Below are positions 56,091 to 62,525 of a stretch of 62,525 nucleotides of DNA, one piece after another. How positions within the stretch are numbered: position 1 is the stretch's first letter; every line of letters starts with the position of its first letter. Both the position numbers and the translations under genes were made by a program. The notes beneath the pieces were generated by a model, which searched no databases, was not told where the DNA came from, and worked only from the letters and a program-made list of their open reading frames with translations. Origin of the DNA: Rhodospirillaceae bacterium (GTDB taxonomy: Bacteria > Pseudomonadota > Alphaproteobacteria > Rhodospirillales > Rhodospirillaceae); contig JABJAH010000019.1 of assembly GCA_018666155.1 (NCBI GenBank), positions 1-62,525 on the forward strand, given 5' to 3'.

Positions 56091-56107
56091 ATTGAGAATT
56101 GTTCGCA
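56091..56107. promoter_or_regulatory. Fur-box-like operator 1
   Basis: ATTGAGAATTGTTCGCA, 13 of 17 bases identical to the inverted form of the second site. Resembles Fur boxes (dyad around GAGAAT/ATTCTC). In front of feoA. Confidence 0.5.
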
Positions 56108-56146
56108 AAAAAGAGCTGGACGCAGGCTTTCCCTAGCTATTAAGAC

Positions 56147-56163
56147 TGCAAATCATTCTCATT
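56147..56163. promoter_or_regulatory. Fur-box-like operator 2
   Basis: TGCAAATCATTCTCATT, an alphaproteobacterial Fur-box type sequence 30 bases before the feoA ATG. Its inverted relative lies 56 bases upstream. Supports iron-dependent repression of feoAB. Confidence 0.65.
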
Positions 56164-56192
56164 AAAAAGCATGCGGTGTGTTGGACTAAACA

Positions 56193-56489
56193 ATGACCTC
56201 GTCACAGTTAATAACTTTGGATCTCCTTCCCCACGGCTTGTCGGCCCGGATCTCTAAAATTGGCAAAGGTGCTAATGCGGTAGAGAACTCAGAGCCTGAT
56301 CTTGAAGAGCTATTGCTCGGTCTTGGTTTCGAAGAAGGGGCTTCGGTTGAAATACGGCATCAAGGCCCTTTAGGAGGACCACTTGCCGTTCGCGTCGATG
56401 GCAGATTGATTGCTTTGCGCCCGGCAGACGCTGCCGCGGTTCTTGTTAAAACCGCTCCATCGCATCCTGAGCCTGTCTTGGACGCTTAA
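56193..56489 (+). CDS. feoA: Ferrous iron transport protein A
   Basis: 98 residues. SH3-like small cytoplasmic partner of FeoB: the LGLGFEEGASVEIRHQGPLGGPLAVRVDGRLIALRPADAAAVLV part is the full FeoA fold; the N-terminal 30 residues are looser. It starts 30 bases after a Fur-box-like site and lies 3 bases before feoB, so feoAB is one operon for Fe(II) uptake. Confidence 0.93.
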   Translation: MTSSQLITLDLLPHGLSARISKIGKGANAVENSEPDLEELLLGLGFEEGASVEIRHQGPLGGPLAVRVDGRLIALRPADAAAVLVKTAPSHPEPVLDA

Positions 56490-56492
56490 GAA

Positions 56493-58358
56493 ATGGAAGA
56501 CACGCTTCGTGTGGCGCTGGTTGGCAATCCCAACAGCGGCAAAAGTTCCTTGTTCAACGCTTTAACAGGGAGTCAGCAGAAGGTTGGCAACTATCCAGGC
56601 GTGACTGTTGAACGTAGGGCTGGTCGTTTCGAAGTACCCCACGGTCGCTTGGTTAAAATTGTCGACCTGCCAGGCACATACAGCCTGACTCCCCATAGCC
56701 CTGACGAAGTCGTAACCCATGACGTTCTTATGGGCACGAGCACCTTAGAGCACCTTCTTGATGTCGTGGTCTGCGTTATTGACGCGACAAATCTTCGTCC
56801 CCATGTCCGTTTTGCGCTCGAACTGAAGCGGCTCGGTTTACCGATTATAATCGCGTTAAACATGATGGATTTGGCTGCTCGAGATGGCATCGAACTAGAT
56901 CCCGCACGTCTATCAGAAGAGCTTGGAATGCCCGTTATTCCAACCATCGCTGTGCGCCGCACAGGCATTCAGGAGTTGATCGACTCTTTTAGTACTGAAG
57001 CATGGTCGGTGCTTTGGAAAACATTTTCCGTGTTGCCGGTCACGACGGGTCCAGGGCCGTCCGTTCGCGATTTGCAAAAAGAAGCGCGTCGCATTGCGGC
57101 GGCTGTAACGGTACATGAAGGCGTAGAGCATGTTCTAACGCGCCGTATGGATGCCGTTGTTCTGAATCCATTTATTGGACCCCTGTTTTTATTGAGTGTC
57201 CTATTCCTCATGTTTCAAGCGGTGTTCGCGTGGGCCGAGGCGCCCATGGCTTGGATCGACAGTGGCATTATGGCGCTCCAGCGGCTTTCTCTTGAGTTTT
57301 TGCCCGCCGGACTTTTACAGAGTCTAGTTGTTGATGGTCTTCTTGCTGGCGTCGGTAGCGTGGTGATTTTCTTGCCACAGATTCTTATTCTGTTTGCCTT
57401 TATTCTCGTGCTCGAAGCATCGGGTTATATGGCGCGGGCCGCGTTTCTGATGGACCGTATTATGACGATGGCGGGTCTCAACGGCCGTGCATTCATTCCA
57501 CTGCTCTCTAGTTTTGCCTGCGCTATACCCGGGATTATGGCCGCTCGGACAATCGACCATCCTAGGGATCGCCTTACGACAATCATGGTCGCCCCGTTGA
57601 TGACCTGCGCTGCGCGTCTGCCAGTTTATACATTAATCATCGCCGCCTTTATTCCGAACACGATTGTGTTTGCCGGCGTGCGGCTCCAGGGCCTTGTTAT
57701 GTTTGGGCTCTACATTGTTGGTATTGTCAGCGCTTTAATTGTTGCCGGTGTTCTAAAAAAGACGCTGACTAAAGGCGCACCCCCACGTCTTTTAATGGAG
57801 TTACCAAAATACCAGGTGCCGCGTTTGAGAGATCTCATTCTAGGTTTACTCGAACGCGCACGCCTTTTCATTCGGCGTGCTGGCACAATTATTCTGTTCA
57901 GCATGATTGTGCTATGGGGACTTGCCTCGTTTCCAGCGCCTCCACCGGACGCAACTGAGCCAGACATTTTTTATAGTGCCGCAGGTCAAATTGGACGTGC
58001 TCTTGAAGTGGTGTTCGCACCCATCGGTTTTAATTGGGAGATCTCCGTCGCGCTGGTTCCCGGTATGGCGGCGCGGGAAGTCGCGGTGGGCGCGCTTGGC
58101 ACGGTGTACTCGTTAAGTGGCTCGGAAGATGCTGTGGCATCTAGTTTAGCGACAGTCTTGCAATCTGCATGGTCTTTGCCGACGGCGCTGGCGTTCCTGG
58201 CTTGGTACGTTTTTGCTCCGCAATGCCTCTCTACTCTTGCTGTCGCTCGCCGCGAAACCAATTCATGGGGCTGGACTGCCTTTATGTTCGGCTACCTTTT
58301 CGCACTCGCATACATTGCAGCTGGCGCAACGTATTGGACGACTAAAGCACTCATGTGA
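56493..58358 (+). CDS. feoB: Ferrous iron transporter FeoB
   Basis: 621 residues. N-terminal G domain with P-loop GNPNSGKSSLF (11-21), DLPGTYSL (G3) and NMMDLA (G4); then the membrane domain with the Gate motifs (FLPQILILFAFILVLEASGYMARAAFLMDRIMT, FACAIPGIMAARTI, PLMTCAARLPVYTLII) and later helices. It is shorter than E. coli FeoB (773) but contains all core parts. It imports Fe(II). Convergent with hslU. Confidence 0.95.
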   Translation: MEDTLRVALVGNPNSGKSSLFNALTGSQQKVGNYPGVTVERRAGRFEVPHGRLVKIVDLPGTYSLTPHSPDEVVTHDVLMGTSTLEHLLDVVVCVIDATNLRPHVRFALELKRLGLPIIIALNMMDLAARDGIELDPARLSEELGMPVIPTIAVRRTGIQELIDSFSTEAWSVLWKTFSVLPVTTGPGPSVRDLQKEARRIAAAVTVHEGVEHVLTRRMDAVVLNPFIGPLFLLSVLFLMFQAVFAWAEAPMAWIDSGIMALQRLSLEFLPAGLLQSLVVDGLLAGVGSVVIFLPQILILFAFILVLEASGYMARAAFLMDRIMTMAGLNGRAFIPLLSSFACAIPGIMAARTIDHPRDRLTTIMVAPLMTCAARLPVYTLIIAAFIPNTIVFAGVRLQGLVMFGLYIVGIVSALIVAGVLKKTLTKGAPPRLLMELPKYQVPRLRDLILGLLERARLFIRRAGTIILFSMIVLWGLASFPAPPPDATEPDIFYSAAGQIGRALEVVFAPIGFNWEISVALVPGMAAREVAVGALGTVYSLSGSEDAVASSLATVLQSAWSLPTALAFLAWYVFAPQCLSTLAVARRETNSWGWTAFMFGYLFALAYIAAGATYWTTKALM

Positions 58359-58360
58359 AG

Positions 58361-58381
58361 GACTGAGATTATGTCTCGGTC
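58361..58381. terminator. Possible bidirectional terminator between feoB and hslU
   Basis: GACTGAGA and TCTCGGTC form an 8-bp stem with one G-U pair and a five-base loop, in the 26-base gap between the convergent feoB and hslU stops. No T-run follows it, so function is uncertain. Confidence 0.35.
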
Positions 58382-58384
58382 GTT

Positions 58385-59695
58385 CTAAAGAATGAACTTA
58401 CTGAGATCACCCTTCTTGGCGAGATCGCCGACCTGGCTTTGTACGAGGTCCGGTGTAATTTTAATCGTCTCACCACCACGGTCAGTGGCCGTAAAGCTGA
58501 TGTCTTCGAGCAATTTTTCTAACACGGTGTGAAGCCGCCGGGCGCCGATGTTTTCGACGTTTTGGTTGATTTCTGCCGCCAGTGCGGCAATGGCGTCGAT
58601 CGCGTCATCATCAAACTCTAGGGTGACGTCCTCGGTTCCCATCAGTGCTTCGTACTGGGTGATGAGGCTGGCTTCGGTCTCGGTCAGGATGCGAACAAAA
58701 TCTGCTTGGGTCAGCGCTTTAAGCTCAACACGAATGGGTAAACGACCCTGCAGTTCTGGCAGCAAGTCAGACGGCTTGGCTAAATGAAACGCACCCGATG
58801 CAATAAATAAAATATGATCCGTTTTAACGGTGCCATGTTTTGTTGCTACCGTCGTGCCTTCGATTAAGGGCAGGAGGTCTCGTTGAACACCTTCGCGTGA
58901 AACGTCGCCCCCATGGGCATCGCTCCGAGCCGTGATCTTGTCGATCTCATCTAAAAACACGATGCCGTTGTTTTCAACTGCATCGATGGCGTCGCGGATT
59001 ACGGACTCTTCATCCAATAATTTGTCGCTCTCCTCACGGATTAGAACTTCATAAGAATCTTGCACCGAGAGACGTTTTGTTTTCGTCCGCCCACCCAACA
59101 TGCCACCTAGCATGTCATTAAGATTAACCATCCCGACCTGAGAGCCGGGCATGCCTGGAATATCCATTGTTGGCATACCGGAAGAACCGGTCTCACTGAT
59201 CTCAATTTCAATCTCTTTGTCGTCCAGGTCTCCATTACGCAACTTGGTGCGAAAGCTATCTCGAGTGCCGTCGCTCGCGGTATCGCCAACAAGGGCATCT
59301 AACACGCGTTCCTCCGCCGCAAGTTCGGCCTTGGCGGTAACCTGCTTGCGCAGGCGCTCACGATTCATATTGATGGCGAACTCAACCAAATCGCGGATTA
59401 TGCTTTCGACATCCCGGCCGACGTAGCCAACCTCGGTAAATTTAGTCGCCTCTACCTTAATGAAGGGTGCTTGCGCCAATTTTGCTAATCGGCGGGCAAT
59501 CTCTGTTTTCCCGACGCCAGTAGGGCCGATCATGAGAATGTTTTTTGGTAGCACTTCGTCTTTTAACGCATCTGGCAATTGTTGACGCCGCCAACGATTG
59601 CGTAGGGCAATTGCTACTGCGCGTTTGGCATCACCTTGTCCGATAATAAAGCGATCAAGTTCAGAAACGATTTCACGGGGAGAGAACGAGGTCAT
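58385..59695 (-). CDS. hslU: HslU ATPase of the HslVU protease
   Basis: 436 residues. Walker A is [15 protein letters not shown] at 57-71; Walker [10 protein letters not shown]; the I domain (about 110-235) is present; the C-terminal end DLSKFIL is the HslV-activating tail. HslU unfolds substrates for HslV. Leftward, 5 bases after hslV. Confidence 0.96.
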   Translation of the reverse strand: MTSFSPREIVSELDRFIIGQGDAKRAVAIALRNRWRRQQLPDALKDEVLPKNILMIGPTGVGKTEIARRLAKLAQAPFIKVEATKFTEVGYVGRDVESIIRDLVEFAINMNRERLRKQVTAKAELAAEERVLDALVGDTASDGTRDSFRTKLRNGDLDDKEIEIEISETGSSGMPTMDIPGMPGSQVGMVNLNDMLGGMLGGRTKTKRLSVQDSYEVLIREESDKLLDEESVIRDAIDAVENNGIVFLDEIDKITARSDAHGGDVSREGVQRDLLPLIEGTTVATKHGTVKTDHILFIASGAFHLAKPSDLLPELQGRLPIRVELKALTQADFVRILTETEASLITQYEALMGTEDVTLEFDDDAIDAIAALAAEINQNVENIGARRLHTVLEKLLEDISFTATDRGGETIKITPDLVQSQVGDLAKKGDLSKFIL

Positions 59696-59700
59696 AGGGC

Positions 59701-60246
59701 CTAAAGACTTTCGATCACTAAAGAATTGTTCGTGTAGACACAGATATCGGCAGCAATGCCCATTGCTTTGCGGGCGATTGCTTCGGCATCCATGTCGTCT
59801 TGGTCGATGAGTGCGCGCGCTGCTGAAAGCGCATAAGACCCGCCGGACCCGATTCCGATTAATCCGTCCTCAGGGTCAAGCACATCGCCGGTGCCCGTCA
59901 AAACCAAGGAAGTCTCTTTGTCGGCGACCGCCATCATTGCTTCTAGGCGACGAAGATAACGGTCGGTCCTCCAATCTTTGGCCAACTCGACGCAGGCCCG
60001 CGTTAACTGTCCCGGGTGTTGCTCTAGCTTTGCTTCAAGACGTTCGAACAATGTAAACGCATCTGCAGTCGCGCCAGCAAAGCCGGTAATCACAGAACCG
60101 TCTGACAATCGGCGCACTTTGCACGCGTTCGATTTGATCACTTGTTGTCCCAAGGTCACTTGACCATCACCGGCGATGACGACGGAATCGCCTTTGCGCA
60201 CGGATAGGATGGTAGTGCCGTGCCAAACGACAGCATCGGAGGCCAT
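59701..60246 (-). CDS. hslV: HslV peptidase of the HslVU protease
   Basis: 181 residues. The threonine of [24 protein letters not shown] (Thr11) should become the N-terminal nucleophile after removal of a ten-residue propeptide. The Gly-rich [16 protein letters not shown] loop is present. HslVU is a heat-shock protease complex resembling the proteasome. A sigma-32-type promoter lies 45 bases upstream of the start. Confidence 0.96.
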   Translation of the reverse strand: MASDAVVWHGTTILSVRKGDSVVIAGDGQVTLGQQVIKSNACKVRRLSDGSVITGFAGATADAFTLFERLEAKLEQHPGQLTRACVELAKDWRTDRYLRRLEAMMAVADKETSLVLTGTGDVLDPEDGLIGIGSGGSYALSAARALIDQDDMDAEAIARKAMGIAADICVYTNNSLVIESL

Positions 60247-60290
60247 AGCGAATCCTTTCGGGAGAGCGTGTAAAACTGTCTAAGTAGAGG

Positions 60291-60319
60291 ATGGGGTTCC
60301 GTGTTCAAGACTTCAAGGG
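60291..60319 (-). promoter_or_regulatory. Sigma-32 (RpoH) heat-shock promoter of hslVU
   Basis: On the minus strand CCCTTGAA (60319-60312) and CCCCAT (60296-60291) are separated by 15 bases, matching the RpoH consensus CCCTTGAA-N13-17-CCCCAT exactly in both boxes. It lies 45 bases before the hslV start and its -35 box overlaps the last codons of xth. The heat-shock role is known for hslVU in other bacteria. Confidence 0.85.
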
Positions 60320-61128
60320 TTGGTACCCAATACCAAACGAACTGGGGCATGGTCTGAGGGCGGCGACCAATGCCGTACGGCGGTTAATACCTCGACGTCG
60401 GCAATGTCGTCTTTCAGGCCTGGGGTGACCCAAATGTGATCAAGGCGTCGCCCTTTGTTTGTCGATTCCCAATCGGCAGCGCGATAGCTCCACCAGGTAA
60501 AAACCGGATCGTCATCGCCAACGAGCTCCCGTTGTGTATCGATCCAATTGAGGGAACGCTTTACCCGCTCGAGGGCTGCTATTTCAATTTCCGTGTGGGT
60601 GATGACGTTTTTCAGCTTGGTATGGGACCAAACGTCGTTAGGTAAAGGCGCAACATTTAAGTCACCAGCAAGAATCATGGGGTCGCGAAAGCCGTATGAC
60701 CCAGCAAAGTGATCGGCTAAGGCGTCAAGATAGCGCAGCTTAAAATCGAACTTAGGATTAGCAATCCGGTCCGGCACGTCGCCTCCAGCTGGTACATAGA
60801 CGCAATGCACCCCAACCCCAGTGCTTGCGACCCGCGCAAAGACATGCCGTGCATCTTGGCGATCGGCCCAGGCAAAGGTTTCGATATCGGTTAGGGGGAG
60901 CCGGGATAGAATTGCGACTCCGTTGTACCCCGGCTGCGCGGCCATAGCGTGGTGTTCGTACCCAGCGGCGGCGATGGCGTCGACCGGCACCATATCGATG
61001 CCCGCTTTTAACTCTTGCAGGCAAATAATATCCGGGTCCCAACGATCAATGACCCGGATCAGTTGGTCCAAGCGCTTGCGAACCGAATTGACGTTCCATG
61101 AAATGAGGCTGAAAGGCTGAACAGGCAT
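60313..61128 (-). CDS. xth: Exodeoxyribonuclease III
   Basis: 271 residues. Endonuclease/exonuclease/phosphatase fold: LISWNVNSVRKRLDQL start, IICLQELKAG (metal-binding Glu), ILAGDLNVAP, and C-terminal HWSPPSDHAPVRLVL. Acts as AP endonuclease in base-excision repair. Start ATG 61128 (MPVQPFSLISW) is chosen from the family start; 53 extra in-frame residues upstream resemble nothing. Follows lolA leftward at 373 bases. Confidence 0.94.
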   Translation of the reverse strand: MPVQPFSLISWNVNSVRKRLDQLIRVIDRWDPDIICLQELKAGIDMVPVDAIAAAGYEHHAMAAQPGYNGVAILSRLPLTDIETFAWADRQDARHVFARVASTGVGVHCVYVPAGGDVPDRIANPKFDFKLRYLDALADHFAGSYGFRDPMILAGDLNVAPLPNDVWSHTKLKNVITHTEIEIAALERVKRSLNWIDTQRELVGDDDPVFTWWSYRAADWESTNKGRRLDHIWVTPGLKDDIADVEVLTAVRHWSPPSDHAPVRLVLGTNP

Positions 61129-61501
61129 GGTCCGGGTTATAGAATGTTTTTGACAACAATCGCGACCGGTCTGCACTGAAAAAATTATCAGTGAGAAAAG
61201 AAGCGACGCCCGATGTTGGGGGAACATCGGGCGCCTGGTCTTCATGCCGGCACGGTAGGGGAAACCGCTTCGCCAGCTCGTCGCCAACCATTGCAGTTGC
61301 GACGCTCATGGACATAAGTATGGGGTCGAAGGCGGTCGTTTTCAAAGTGATGAACCTGCATGGCAGCTATGCGCCGCCTGCGCGGTTAGGTTGTGCCTTG
61401 ATATTATGCTATTTTTACAGGGGCTTAGGGCGCAACGCTTAGGCTGAAACAAAAGCGATATTTTCCGCTTATTCCTCCCTTACGAGACCTATTTTCCTGT
61501 T
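61129..61501. other. Gene-free interval between lolA and xth
   Basis: 373 bases without a convincing gene; a 99-codon minus-strand frame across its end has an unlikely composition and overlaps the xth start. It contains two stem-loops: one 11-bp perfect hairpin (61207-61233) and a 6-bp one with an AT-rich loop (61174-61193). The lolA-distal part is AT-rich and likely holds the xth promoter. Confidence 0.5.
61207..61233 (-). terminator. Strong hairpin, possible terminator of ftsK-lolA unit
   Basis: CGCCCGATGTT and AACATCGGGCG form a perfect 11-bp stem around GGGGG (plus-strand loop). Read leftward it is followed by TCGCTTCTTTTCTC, a T-rich tail, so it could terminate the lolA transcript. The T-tract starts six bases after the stem and is interrupted, so efficiency is uncertain; an RNA regulatory or RNA-stability role is also possible. 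Confidence 0.55.
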
Positions 61502-62116
61502 TTAATCGTCCTCGAAGACGTCTTCGTCGTCGTATTGGAACAGATCCGAGTCGAGGTCTAAGCCTGTTTTAGTCTCAAACAGGGTGACCGTAATCTCTTG
61601 GCTTTGGGCATCCTTAACCCGCCATTGGCGCAACTCAAAAGGGGCTTCCGAAAAAACGAACGTCAGTTCGCCCGACATTGGATCATTGGTTTGCGTCGCC
61701 GTAATTTCAACGAGGCCCGGCTGACGTACTATATTCTTTACGTTGACCGAGTCATCGGTGAAGGACCACGCAGGCTCAAGCAGAAACGCGGCCGGTGTGT
61801 CGCCGATATCCAGATAGCTGGGTTCACCAAGTTCGAGGTCGACATAGATGACGTAGTAGCCGTCAGCAACAATGAGAATCGGCGTTGGCGGATCATAGGC
61901 AAGACGCATCTTACCAGGTCGATCAACATACAAATCGCCCTCTGCCACACCACCGCGGCCATCAACCTGAAGAAACCGGGCTTGCAGTGTATCGATGGTA
62001 TTCAGATAGGACGATGCGCGATCAAGCAAATCGGCATCTGACTCAGCCGGCGTATCCGCTGCGGTCGAAACACTGAGCGCGAGGAGTCCGGCGACGATCG
62101 AACAAAACTTTTTCAT
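61502..62116 (-). CDS. lolA: Outer-membrane lipoprotein carrier protein LolA
   Basis: 204 residues from ATG 62116 (MKKFCSIVAGLLALSV signal peptide, cleaved near AAD); ATG 62134 would add six. The mature protein has DTLQARFLQVDGRGGVAEGDLYVDRPGKMRLAYDPPTPILIVADGYYVIYVD, the LolA beta-sheet. It ferries lipoproteins from the LolCDE complex to the outer membrane. Lies between ftsK (upstream) and xth, the standard alphaproteobacterial order ftsK-lolA-xth. Confidence 0.93.
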   Translation of the reverse strand: MKKFCSIVAGLLALSVSTAADTPAESDADLLDRASSYLNTIDTLQARFLQVDGRGGVAEGDLYVDRPGKMRLAYDPPTPILIVADGYYVIYVDLELGEPSYLDIGDTPAAFLLEPAWSFTDDSVNVKNIVRQPGLVEITATQTNDPMSGELTFVFSEAPFELRQWRVKDAQSQEITVTLFETKTGLDLDSDLFQYDDEDVFEDD

Positions 62117-62179
62117 GTTAAGCATGATGGCCAAAGCTTATGGCCGGATTGCGGCACGCGTGCAAGCCGACCCTCTTGT

Positions 62180-62525
62180 TTAGCGCATCTCTGCCATTTC
62201 CGGTAGGAGCACTTCGCGTTTGCCGACATGGTTGGGTTTGCCGATCATGCCCTGGGCTTCCATTTCTTCAATGATACGCGCTGCTCGGTTGTATCCGATT
62301 TGAAGATGACGTTGCACGAAGCTGGTCGATGCTTTTCGCTCTCTTGCAACGATCGCGACTGCTTGATCAAAAAGACTATCTCCGGAATCCGTATTGCCTC
62401 CGGTTGCGCCACTGAAGCCTGGGACGTCAGAGACATCATTTGCGTTTTCATCGGTGACCGATTCTAGATAAGAGGGACGGCCCTGGTCTTTAAGATGCCC
62501 GACGATTTCTCCGACTTCCTCGTCC
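62180..62525 (-). CDS. ftsK: DNA translocase FtsK, C-terminal end (partial)
   Basis: The last ~114 residues of FtsK; the gene continues past the right edge. The translated end reads DEEVGEIVGHLKDQGRPSYL, a linker, then the gamma winged-helix domain ARERKASTSFVQRHLQIGYNRAARIIEEMEA...PNHVGKREVLLPEMAEMR, which binds KOPS sites and XerD. FtsK pumps DNA at division and activates dif recombination. The stop is TAA at 62182-62180. Confidence 0.93.
   Translation of the reverse strand, partial: DEEVGEIVGHLKDQGRPSYLESVTDENANDVSDVPGFSGATGGNTDSGDSLFDQAVAIVARERKASTSFVQRHLQIGYNRAARIIEEMEAQGMIGKPNHVGKREVLLPEMAEMR

Noticed and set aside
61046..61345. 99-codon minus-strand frame between lolA and xth
   Set aside because: It overlaps the xth start, spans the strong hairpin and ends in Cys/His/Arg-rich low-likelihood sequence; no family resemblance.
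1..62525. tRNA, rRNA, CRISPR arrays, insertion sequences or prophage
   Set aside because: I looked for TTCRANNC-type tRNA T-loops and CCA ends, repeat-spacer patterns, and transposase/integrase genes and found none that I could support. Absence by eye is not proof.

Overview
The window is a stretch of alphaproteobacterial chromosome that almost certainly spans the replication origin. The gene content and order are those of the conserved origin-proximal segment of this class: leuS, lptE, holA, parB, parA, rsmG, mnmG, mnmE and rho on the left, and ppsR, maf, aroE, coaE, dnaQ, secB, fxsA, timA, mltA, Smr and XRE genes on the right. Beyond the class, I cannot name the organism with confidence; a Rhodospirillales-like free-living bacterium fits. 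No rRNA, tRNA, insertion sequence, prophage or CRISPR array was recognised.

Layout. 0-11 kb: an exported hypothetical protein, then a leftward histidine operon (hisB-hisH-hisA-hisF-hisE plus a HIT hydrolase), an XRE regulator, an OmpR-type response regulator, a RibA with a degenerate N-terminal domain, a sigma-54-type promoter in front of an unrecognised gene followed by an L,D-transpeptidase, a PLP-homeostasis protein, a ThiE/TenI-like protein and an outer-membrane protein. 11-19 kb: an accessory stretch with a retropepsin-RimK-AstE-like cluster, an exported VOC protein, a tannase-family esterase and a Rieske oxygenase. 18-25 kb: holA, lptE, argC, leuS and a DUF3576 lipoprotein, interrupted by a second exported VOC protein. 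25-33 kb: a second accessory stretch with a porin, a tightly coupled acyl-CoA synthetase / nitronate monooxygenase / thioesterase / exported Rossmann protein operon, copper chaperone and CopA, and a frameshifted histidine phosphatase.

33.7-47 kb: the partition locus (parB, parA, and three perfect 16-bp parS palindromes, two of them inside rsmG), with mnmG and mnmE, into which a LysE/RhtB exporter and a Bcr/CflA exporter are interposed, then a DUF6489 protein, a YyaL/DUF255 protein, an Ogt-type methyltransferase, a quinone reductase and rho. 46.8-47.4 kb: an AT-rich 613-bp gap with several degenerate DnaA-box-like sequences, at which conserved housekeeping genes switch from leftward to rightward. 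This is the best oriC candidate.

47-62.5 kb: ppsR-maf-aroE-coaE-dnaQ rightward, secB and fxsA leftward, then timA, mltA, a membrane protein, Smr, XRE and a feoAB operon with two Fur-box-like sites; then leftward hslVU behind a near-consensus sigma-32 promoter, xth, lolA and the 3' end of ftsK, which runs off the right edge.

The core of the window is ordinary. The parts that deserve a second look are the origin/parS architecture (including a parS directly in the ribosome-binding region of the exporter gene), the frameshifted phosphatase, the sigma-54 promoter before an unknown gene, the RimK/retropepsin/AstE cluster, and the operon ending in an apparently exported NAD(P)-binding protein. I do not see clear proof of an entirely new biological system.
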